Assembly (NCBI GenBank): GCA_006226555.1
Contig: SBGS01000011.1
Coordinates: 1-7,823, forward strand
DNA: 7,823 bases
Source of the DNA: Bacteroidota bacterium
GTDB taxonomy: Bacteria > Bacteroidota > Bacteroidia > Flavobacteriales_D > Crocinitomicaceae
Reading direction: 5' to 3'
Shown here: one piece after another, positions 1 to 5,841 of the stretch
Layout: the number at the start of each line of letters is the position of its first letter
How positions within the stretch are numbered: position 1 is the first letter of the stretch
The notes under the pieces: model-generated
Told to the model about the DNA's origin: nothing
Databases searched by the model: none
The model's input: only the letters and a program-made list of their open reading frames with translations
Translations under genes and position numbers: made by a program

Positions 1-3000
1 GTTGTTAAAACGAGTAAGGTATCATTTACCGATGGAACATTCTGCGAAACTCCATTGATGAAGAACTCGAATGCAGTTCCCGGAACAGCACTGTATGCTT
101 CGTGCGTAACTTCTTGCCAAGGACAAAGTGTTGTGTCAGGTTCAGAAGTCAACAATGAGATATTTGGACGTGTAATGTCGATATAGAAAGTATCCGTCGC
201 AGCACAGAAGTTGATAGGGTCAATTGCAGTCAATCCTACAATAAGAGAATCACCTCCTGTTGCAAATTGGTGGATCAGTGAATCCGTGCTGAAAGAAGCC
301 GTCAATGGAGTAGCTGTAATGTGGATCGTATCGATCTCAAATCTGTAACTTACTGTAACATCATTGGCTGTAGTCAACGTTCCATCTTTCCAACGTGGTT
401 GCTGTCCAAAGTTTACAGAACTAACGTCCGATCCCATGTGAATAGTTAGAAGATCACTAGGAGTTAGATTGGAACCGGTCATGTTAAAGGTTACGGTATC
501 GGCACCGATCTGTAATGCTCCGTTGCTAATCGTTCCTTCCTGGAAGTTATGTTGGTTAAATGCGGTCAATGGAGAACTAACCCCAAATTCAGAACCGTTT
601 TTGTAGATCTTCAAACGTGGACGGTAATCGTACTGAACAGTACCAGCATTATTGTCCATATCCACTAGATATGCATCACTTCCTGTTCCATTTACCAGGG
701 ACATGCGATATCCTACGGTTACGGTATATTTCATTGCTTCAAATCCTGCTGTAGTTTGCGCAGTACCTGATGCAGGTGTAAATATGTTTTGTGGATCGGT
801 AAGCTCGGTCCAGCCATTCAACTGAGCATAAGCATTACTACTCAATCCTGGACTCTGCGTATAGTTCAACAATGCAGAAACCTGCTCGGCTGTAATAACT
901 GCAGATGTGTCAAAAATTGGAAGTGAACCATCATTTACTGTCCAGCTGAATTCAAGGTCGCTGAAAGGACTGTAGAATGCTGAAGAGCTGTTGTTAAAGT
1001 AAACGGTGTCACCATAACAGAATGAGCTCAAGGTACTGTCAGGCGCAAAGCTGATCGCTACGGCAGGTGTAGTACTAAACGTAATATTTGTGTTTGTTCC
1101 AGAGTTGGTAGAGAAGAATGCTGTCAGTGTCTGACCGGTAGCATTAATACCTCGTATATTCAAACATTCAGCAACAACATTCGTAGCCGGAGCTGCCTTA
1201 TTAATGTTTGCTGTATTAACAAATGACGGATCCACAGTATAAATGAAGATGGAATCTCTACATGTTCCTTTTAGTATCAAGCTGTCAGTTACCGTTTGTG
1301 TGGCTGTACTATCAAAGTAAACCGCAGAACCTTTCAATACTCGGAAAATATTGTAGGTATTGTTACCTAAAACTTGTTGTTGTTGAGCAGTAGGTACAAA
1401 ATTGAGCGTTACATCATTGAATGTGTGCGTCCCGGTTGTTTTAAGACTGTTCGCATAGTTCAATGTGTCACCAATGATCAAATGAGAGGTTCCGGCGTTC
1501 AGCGTTAAAGTGGTATCACCTAATGCGTAGAATTCACCTAATAGTCTTACTTCTGATGAACCAAAACTGATCGTACGAAGATCTGAACCTGTAGCCGGAT
1601 TGTTGATCGAACTCAGGGAACCTGTCAACATGAACTGGTTATTCGTATTGAAATGTCCGTTAAACAAGGTAACACTGGATGAGTCGGTCATTACCAGTTG
1701 ATCCGCTAAGGATACGACGTCTGTAGAATTTGCCGTAGACAATAGGAAACCGGCATCGATGAGTACCGCATTATTAGACGTGATCACGGCAGGTTCATTA
1801 AACTGTATACCTGCTGAGTTTCCTCCCGAAATGTTTCTTGTAAGTGAAAGTGTTGCAGCAAGTGTAACATCTCCATGAGCCATCATGCTTGAATCCAGTA
1901 CAAGCGTCTGATTTCCTACGATCGCAGACCAGTCCATTGATCTGAAGAATGCAGTATCATCCACCGTAACAATGTTGCCCGCCCCAATAAATGAGTTTGC
2001 ATCAAAATAAACGGAGTCTGCTGAAGTTGGAATACAACCATTTGCCGGACCACCTGAAGTATATGACCAGTTGTTTCCGTCATTCCAGTTGCCTGTATTA
2101 CCAATCCAGTAGAAATTGCCTCCTTGTGAGGTCCATCCTGTTGATGACGTTATGGTACCTGCGATGACGTTATAAGCACCTCCGCCAAGAGCATTCACTT
2201 TGTTGATATCCACTCTTGTTAGTGTGATGCCAGGGAATCCTGTTTTCGTGAAGGTAGCATCTGCACCTGCTCCAGGAGTAGATAATGTTGCAGTGTTTAA
2301 ACAATCTCCCGCGATGATCAATGAATCAGTTGAAAGGTCGTCACCATTATCGATGAATAACTGAGAAGCAACAACAACCTCCACTAATTTGAAAGTGTTA
2401 TCATTGAAATAATTCAGCGTAGTAGCAGAAGTAGATCGTAAAGTGTCATACCCAAGTGCTCCTCCGGTGAAGTTCGCTACACCTGCAAGATCACCTAAAA
2501 GGATTGAAGAAGATGTTGCTGTAAGAGTTACGTTCGTTCCAACCATATCCCAAAGACCTTCAGTAACATTGATCGTACTGTTGGAAACATCGATTACACG
2601 TGCATTAGTAGTATTTGAAACAAATTGAGCACATGCTAGGTTATTACCGTTCAAAACAAACCCTCCGGCATCTGTAAATAAGGTACCCGTTGTAAGGTCG
2701 AGATTATCAGTAATATTCATTTGAGCTCCTATAATTCTGAAATCCTGAGCCCAGATCGTACCTCCGGAAGTAATATCTTCTCCTGCAGTAGCCGCATCAA
2801 AGATGATCTCACCCCACGTACCTGATGTAAGCGCACCTGACGGGTTTCCAAATAGAGAACCGTGGATCGTAACATCGAAAGTTCCACCGTTGTTATAAGT
2901 GAACTGGTTTGGTACTCCTGAGAAGTCAAGTGTATCGATCTCAACAAGTTGATCGATGGTTACAACTGAAGCAGCTATTAAACCGGAGTTAGCATCAAAT

Positions 3001-5144
3001 ATGGCATTGTCGGTAGCTCCCGGAACACCCGCAGAACCAGGTACACCACCCGAAGTGTTCGCCCAGTGGTTAGCAGCATCAGACCAGTTTCCTGTACCGC
3101 CAACCCAATAGTGGTTAGGGTTTAATGCACAACCTGTAAATGTTGGCGCTCCCGCTGTCGCAACTCCCGGAACCCAGACAGGTCCATTCGCTAGAGTCCC
3201 ATCATTTCCATTCACAGAAAGGTCTGTTACTGTTGCACCAGATCCATCAGAAAAATCATAAAACAAAGCAAGCCCGGTCTCTGTTCCCGTATGTGCAGCA
3301 CTCATGTCAGCAACAACCTCAGCTGGAGATTTGACACAAGTCCAGATTCGAATTTCATCAATGAATCCATCCCAAGCATTAGGAAATATCGAAGAATTTC
3401 CGATACAAAGGTTCTCAGTACCAGCAACTACTGTCGGCGCTGAGTTTATTCCTAAGGTCTGAGCACCGTTCACATAAAAGTTTCCGACTGATCCATCCCA
3501 ACTGAATGCTACATGTGTCCATGATCCGGTCGGAAAACCTGCAGGTCCTTGAATTGTAGTTCGATTAGTTGTACCATCAGCCCATATTTCAGCAAATAGT
3601 GTCCCGTTAATTAAATACAAATTATAATCCTCTTGTTTCCTGATAATATTTCTAACCACAGAGGTAGAATTGGCATAAACCCAGGCTTCCATGGTAAAAC
3701 CATTGTCACAAATATCTTCTATGTTCGTATTAGTGGTCGTAGAAACAATATCATTAACACCGTCATATTGCAGTGCCTCAGTAGGAACGGGGCACCCACC
3801 GAAGGAAGGCGCTCCTGATGTTGTAACTCCAGGGGTCCAGACTGTTCCATTGAAAAGCGTCGCATCATTGCCGTTTACGGAAAGATCCGTTACCGTTGAC
3901 CCCGATCCATCTGAAAAATCATAAAATAGAGCTAAACCGTTCTCTGTTCCGGTATGCACAGCACTCATGTCAGCAACAACCTCAGCTGGAGATTTGACAC
4001 AAGTCCAAATGCGAACTTCATCCATGTCTCCAACGTATGGTGTTCCTGGACTAAGCTGAGAATCTCCAATACTCAAGTTACCTACATTTGTATTAACAGT
4101 TGGGCCACTTACGGTACCTACAGTTTGAACTCCATTAACGTAGAAAATACCATTCGTTCCATCCCAGGTAAATGCGAGATGATTCCACATTGATCCATTT
4201 AAAGTGTTAGGAACAGTAATGTTCATGGCATCAGTAGTTCCGTCTATCCATACAGTGGCCGACAGTTGAAAGAACGTTATCATAAGCTGATAATCACCGG
4301 GCTTACTTAAAATGGTGCGTACCATGGTAGGGCTAGTAGGGTAAATCCATGCTTCTATCGTAAATCCGTTATCACTGATGTCCTCAATCCCAACGTTTGT
4401 AGAAGTTGCGATAAAGTCATCAACCCCATCGAACTGCAATGCTTCTGTAGCGGCTGTACAACCATTGAATCCTGCTACCCAGTCAGTCGCAGCATCCATA
4501 TTGGTTAATACGCCATTGTATGCCGCGCCGCCTGAACCAAGGTTTGTAACAGTAGAAGAACCTGTACCATCTTCAAAGTCGTATAACAAAACAAGGTTTG
4601 GTTCGCTCCCTGTCAAACATGCGTTGTAGTTTGCCAAAATTTCAGCTGGCGTTCTAGCGTCATCCCAGATTCTAAAGTCATCAACTATTTGGGTAGTAGC
4701 CACGAAGTCTGAACCAATACTAAAGTCTTCTGCTGCAATACCAGTAAAACCGGAATGACCTTGACTTTGCATACCTACTGGGTTACCATCAACAAATATT
4801 TGTTGGTTACCAACGCCATAACTTACAAATGCAACGTGGTGTGGGTTACCATCAGCTATCCATGTAGCATTATTTGATTGGAACGTTCCTCCGGCACTGT
4901 AAAATACAATTGTCCCTGCCGGGTGTATTAGAACATAATCCGTAGCATTAATGGCAAATGGATAACACGAGTTATCAGGATCCTGAACCCAGAATTCGAT
5001 TGACCAGGTGTTATCTCCGTTGAGAAGTGCTCCCGCACCAGGGATGAGAACATGATCATCTACACCGTCAAAGTCAAGAGCAGTTTGTGTTGTCCCGTTG
5101 AAACTGAATAGGGCAACACTTAAAATGGCGATTAATTTCTTCAT
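1..5144 (-). CDS. Giant secreted LamG / beta-repeat / PKD-like surface protein (C-terminus outside window)
   Basis: The frame stays open for 1714 codons and exits the left edge. The start ATG at 5144-5142 is followed by a signal peptide (M-K-K, hydrophobic core, N-G-T-T-Q near residue 20), with a candidate promoter just upstream. Order by residue: LamG-like unit 1 about 22-231, opening A-L-D-F-D-G-V-D-D; unit 2 about 233-454 (A-L-Q-F-D-G-V-D-D, I-W-T-C-V-K); unit 3 about 455-674 (A-L-Q-Y-D-G-V-N-D). Two beta-rich modules follow, at 679-1011 and 1012 to about 1358, each opening Y-W-[VI]-G-x-T-G-N-W and reaching F-D-A-N-S. A PKD-like domain spans about 1365-1657 with a large internal insertion, and another Ig/PKD-like domain starts near 1665 (D-T-T-L-C-P, F-E-F-F-I-N-G-V). 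Composition is rich in T, S, N, G and D and very poor in lysine. LamG and PKD folds commonly bind glycans or protein ligands on the cell surface; adhesion is inferred. Type IX export is expected, but the sorting domain would lie beyond the window. No catalytic motif was seen. Confidence 0.93.
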   Translation of the reverse strand, partial: MKKLIAILSVALFSFNGTTQTALDFDGVDDHVLIPGAGALLNGDNTWSIEFWVQDPDNSCYPFAINATDYVLIHPAGTIVFYSAGGTFQSNNATWIADGNPHHVAFVSYGVGNQQIFVDGNPVGMQSQGHSGFTGIAAEDFSIGSDFVATTQIVDDFRIWDDARTPAEILANYNACLTGSEPNLVLLYDFEDGTGSSTVTNLGSGGAAYNGVLTNMDAATDWVAGFNGCTAATEALQFDGVDDFIATSTNVGIEDISDNGFTIEAWIYPTSPTMVRTILSKPGDYQLMITFFQLSATVWIDGTTDAMNITVPNTLNGSMWNHLAFTWDGTNGIFYVNGVQTVGTVSGPTVNTNVGNLSIGDSQLSPGTPYVGDMDEVRIWTCVKSPAEVVADMSAVHTGTENGLALFYDFSDGSGSTVTDLSVNGNDATLFNGTVWTPGVTTSGAPSFGGCPVPTEALQYDGVNDIVSTTTNTNIEDICDNGFTMEAWVYANSTSVVRNIIRKQEDYNLYLINGTLFAEIWADGTTNRTTIQGPAGFPTGSWTHVAFSWDGSVGNFYVNGAQTLGINSAPTVVAGTENLCIGNSSIFPNAWDGFIDEIRIWTCVKSPAEVVADMSAAHTGTETGLALFYDFSDGSGATVTDLSVNGNDGTLANGPVWVPGVATAGAPTFTGCALNPNHYWVGGTGNWSDAANHWANTSGGVPGSAGVPGATDNAIFDANSGLIAASVVTIDQLVEIDTLDFSGVPNQFTYNNGGTFDVTIHGSLFGNPSGALTSGTWGEIIFDAATAGEDITSGGTIWAQDFRIIGAQMNITDNLDLTTGTLFTDAGGFVLNGNNLACAQFVSNTTNARVIDVSNSTINVTEGLWDMVGTNVTLTATSSSILLGDLAGVANFTGGALGYDTLRSTSATTLNYFNDNTFKLVEVVVASQLFIDNGDDLSTDSLIIAGDCLNTATLSTPGAGADATFTKTGFPGITLTRVDINKVNALGGGAYNVIAGTITSSTGWTSQGGNFYWIGNTGNWNDGNNWSYTSGGPANGCIPTSADSVYFDANSFIGAGNIVTVDDTAFFRSMDWSAIVGNQTLVLDSSMMAHGDVTLAATLSLTRNISGGNSAGIQFNEPAVITSNNAVLIDAGFLLSTANSTDVVSLADQLVMTDSSSVTLFNGHFNTNNQFMLTGSLSSINNPATGSDLRTISFGSSEVRLLGEFYALGDTTLTLNAGTSHLIIGDTLNYANSLKTTGTHTFNDVTLNFVPTAQQQQVLGNNTYNIFRVLKGSAVYFDSTATQTVTDSLILKGTCRDSIFIYTVDPSFVNTANINKAAPATNVVAECLNIRGINATGQTLTAFFSTNSGTNTNITFSTTPAVAISFAPDSTLSSFCYGDTVYFNNSSSAFYSPFSDLEFSWTVNDGSLPIFDTSAVITAEQVSALLNYTQSPGLSSNAYAQLNGWTELTDPQNIFTPASGTAQTTAGFEAMKYTVTVGYRMSLVNGTGSDAYLVDMDNNAGTVQYDYRPRLKIYKNGSEFGVSSPLTAFNQHNFQEGTISNGALQIGADTVTFNMTGSNLTPSDLLTIHMGSDVSSVNFGQQPRWKDGTLTTANDVTVSYRFEIDTIHITATPLTASFSTDSLIHQFATGGDSLIVGLTAIDPINFCAATDTFYIDITRPNISLLTSEPDTTLCPWQEVTHEAYSAVPGTAFEFFINGVSQNVPSVNDTLLVLT
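174..1052 (-). other. PKD-like domain interrupted by a ~200-residue insertion (residues about 1365-1657)
   Basis: Residues 1376-1407 read C-Y-G-D-T-V-Y-F-N-N-S-S-S, then F-S-W-T-V-N-D-G-S, the front half of a PKD fold (usual core W-D-F-G-D-G). The matching back half, H-Q-F-A-T-G-G-D-S-L-I-V-G-L-T-A-I-D (usual H-x-Y-x-x-x-G-x-Y-x-V-x-L-T-V-x-D), appears only near residue 1625. Between them lie about 200 residues (315-917) containing M-K-Y-T-V-T-V-G-Y-R-M, R-P-R-L-K-I-Y-K-N-G and V-S-Y-R-F-E-I-D, a separate beta-rich domain. The split is inferred by eye from the two half motifs. Confidence 0.5.
1071..2111 (-). repeat. Beta-rich Y-W-I-G...G-N-W module, copy 2 (residues 1012 to about 1358)
   Basis: The opening Y-W-I-G-N-T-G-N-W-N-D, then N-N-W-S-Y-T-S-G-G and A-D-S-V-Y-F-D-A-N-S-F, matches copy 1 almost position for position. 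The second half again has a G-x-C segment (G-T-C-R-D) followed by a weakly conserved strand region. Sequence identity with copy 1 is low outside the opening, so this duplication is much older than that of LamG units 2 and 3. The distal boundary near 1071 is approximate, set by where the PKD-like domain begins. Confidence 0.7.
2112..3110 (-). repeat. Beta-rich Y-W-V-G...G-N-W module, copy 1 (residues 679-1011)
   Basis: The module opens Y-W-V-G-G-T-G-N-W-S-D, continues H-W-A-N-T-S-G-G, and reaches D-N-A-I-F-D-A-N-S near residues 712-720. After this come short alternating hydrophobic strands rich in N, T, G and D, with recurring S-x-L-x-L-x-G-type turns and G-D-C-L-N near the end. This opening is common in very large Bacteroidota surface proteins with type IX sorting domains. 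The strand pattern suggests a beta-solenoid, which is an inference. The copy is about 333 residues before the next begins. Confidence 0.75.
3296..3344 (-). repeat. 49-base exact repeat, copy in LamG unit 3
   Basis: This stretch is identical base for base to 3959-4007, exactly 663 bases (221 codons) away and in the same frame. It encodes the I-W-T-C-V-K-S-P-A-E-V-V-A-D-M-S segment at the end of the LamG fold. The adjacent 3241-3295 is also about 80 percent alike to its partner by direct comparison. Confidence 0.95.
3959..4007 (-). repeat. 49-base exact repeat, copy in LamG unit 2
   Basis: Partner of the copy at 3296-3344. The first difference on the right side is G at 3345 against A at 4008. 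Identity that includes third codon positions suggests recent duplication or gene conversion rather than protein-level selection alone. Confidence 0.95.
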
Positions 5145-5176
5145 AAATAGTAGCTTGGTTTAAACCCAAATCCGTG

Positions 5177-5207
5177 CAAATATTTGACAATATTTTGATT
5201 AAGGCAA
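5177..5207 (-). promoter_or_regulatory. Candidate Bacteroidota-type promoter for the giant LamG gene
   Basis: Read on the minus strand, TTG (5207-5205) is followed by 20 bases and then AATATTTG (5184-5177). The latter fits the Bacteroidota -7 consensus TAnnTTTG except at the first base. Transcription would start near 5170, giving a leader of roughly 25 bases before the ATG at 5144. The -7 box sits inside a perfect 10-base palindrome at 5177-5186. AT-rich sequence yields such matches by chance, so this is a prediction. Confidence 0.4.
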
Positions 5208-5264
5208 GAAAAATAGCCTTTTAAGCGACATAAAAAAAATTAATCATTCGATTTGTGATTTAAG

Positions 5265-5295
5265 TTGCTTGGGAAATTTCTTTGTTGTAGTTTTG
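5265..5295 (+). promoter_or_regulatory. Candidate Bacteroidota-type promoter for the two-gene plus-strand operon
   Basis: TTG at 5265-5267, a 20-base spacer, then TAGTTTTG at 5288-5295 fits the Bacteroidota -33 (TTTG, here TTG) and -7 (TAnnTTTG, full match) elements. Transcription would start near 5302, leaving a leader of about 20 AT-rich bases before the ATG at 5323. There is no purine-rich Shine-Dalgarno stretch, which is usual in this phylum. Confidence 0.45.
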
Positions 5296-5322
5296 GCCCC
5301 ATACTATATTTAGTCACTACTT

Positions 5323-5841
5323 ATGAAAAGACTTATTACTGCGTTGACGCAAAGTCTCTTTACCCTGATGTTCATCTTTGCGGTAAACGCTCAAGAAGAC
5401 TCATTGGAGGTAGTTGTACCGTCATCCCAAGAAGCAGATATCAGATGTATTGTCCCTCCTGCAGGGTTTGAAGTTTCTACAGCTTTTAACGGATATCTTT
5501 CCATGCCAAATAGTGCGGCGATCATCATGATGCAAATCAATAACGCGAACTATCTCAAGATCGCGGAAGGAATGACAGAGGAATGGTGTGAAGCAAATAA
5601 CTTGAAGTTACTCTCGTCTTCATCGTTGGAATCTGATCATGGTGTAAAAGGAAGAGTTTTCAAGTTGTCATTTATACTTGAAGGTGATGAATGGATAAGA
5701 TATATGGTATTCGCGGGTGATCTTCAGCAGACGCTTTGGTTGAATATCACATACCCATACAAATTAGAGGAGTTGATCGAAGGTGAGGTATTGAAGAGTT
5801 TACAGACTATTAACCTAAATCCGGGGTCGAATGAAAATTAA
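5323..5841 (+). CDS. Small exported protein, possibly PsbP/Mog1-like fold
   Basis: A 172-residue protein of unrecognised specific family. Residues 1-23 form a signal peptide (M-K-R, hydrophobic core F-T-L-M-F-I-F-A, site V-N-A before Q-E). No lipobox cysteine is present, so it is likely soluble in the periplasm or exported. The mature part reads like a compact alpha/beta domain. I-V-P-P-A-G-F-E at 43-50 and an N-G-Y-L-S-M-P turn precede an A-I-I-M-M-Q-I strand at 66-72. A helix containing E-E-W-C-E-A lies near 86-91. Strands follow at 110-119 (G-R-V-F-K-L-S-F-I-L) and 124-131 (W-I-R-Y-M-V-F-A), with a C-terminal helix at about 148-160. This order resembles PsbP/Mog1-type small domains; that is a fold impression only. 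C42 and C89 could form a disulfide. The start fits the signal peptide and the candidate promoter. The end overlaps the next gene by 11 bases in another frame, so the two are probably translated together, and this protein may serve or accompany its giant neighbour. Confidence 0.88.
   Translation: MKRLITALTQSLFTLMFIFAVNAQEDSLEVVVPSSQEADIRCIVPPAGFEVSTAFNGYLSMPNSAAIIMMQINNANYLKIAEGMTEEWCEANNLKLLSSSSLESDHGVKGRVFKLSFILEGDEWIRYMVFAGDLQQTLWLNITYPYKLEELIEGEVLKSLQTINLNPGSNEN

Larger units (their letters stand above)
3123..4448 (-). repeat. Tandem duplication of LamG units 2 and 3 (about 221 codons each)
   Basis: Unit 2 is encoded by about 3783-4448 and unit 3 by about 3123-3782. Both read T-E-A-L-Q-[FY]-D-G-V-[DN]-D, then I-E-D-I-x-D-N-G-F-T-[IM]-E-A-W, W-D-G, F-Y-V-N-G, I-W-T-C-V-K-S-P-A-E-V-V, and F-Y-D-F-S-D-G-S-G, ending in G-C. 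The spacing is 222 codons at the A-L-Q motif and 221 at I-W-T-C, so there is a one-codon indel. Similarity is highest in the C-terminal part of each unit and lower in the middle. LamG unit 1 has the same plan (R-I-W-D-D, Y-D-F-E-D-G-T-G) but is clearly more diverged, so the 2/3 duplication is the younger event. Confidence 0.88.
5145..5322. other. Divergent intergenic region between the two surface-protein units
   Basis: These 178 AT-rich bases separate the minus-strand start at 5144 from the plus-strand start at 5323. They contain the two outward-facing promoter candidates and an A-run at 5232-5239, but no ORF with coding character, no RNA gene and no clear terminator hairpin. Palindromes GGTTTAAACC (5157-5166) and CAAATATTTG (5177-5186) lie in the leader and promoter of the minus-strand gene. 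Either could be an operator or chance. Confidence 0.6.

Noticed and set aside
1374..1385. Four TTG triplets in a row (a Gln run on the minus strand), a possible slippage tract
   Set aside because: Four triplets are too few to suggest phase variation, and a triplet change would not shift the frame.
3296..4007. Exact 49-base repeats considered as CRISPR repeats or insertion-sequence ends
   Set aside because: There are only two copies, in direct orientation, exactly 221 codons apart and in frame within homologous LamG units. Domain duplication explains them.
1916..4629. Several 60-80 codon ORFs on both strands inside the giant minus-strand gene
   Set aside because: All are in other frames of a continuous 1714-codon frame with clear domain motifs. 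Their translations show no domain-like pattern.
5157..5166. Palindrome GGTTTAAACC in the leader of the giant minus-strand gene
   Set aside because: It is a single 10-base palindrome with no loop and no second copy in the intergenic region. It is too short to call an operator or terminator.
5208..5240. A/T-rich stretch with AAAATAGCCTTTTAA considered as a bidirectional terminator
   Set aside because: There is no GC-rich stem, and it lies between two divergent starts where no transcript is expected to end.
5265..5471. 68-codon plus-strand ORF overlapping the start of the small exported protein
   Set aside because: It begins within the promoter region and continues in another frame of the clearly coding 5323-5841 gene. 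It has no signal peptide and a composition unlike its neighbours.
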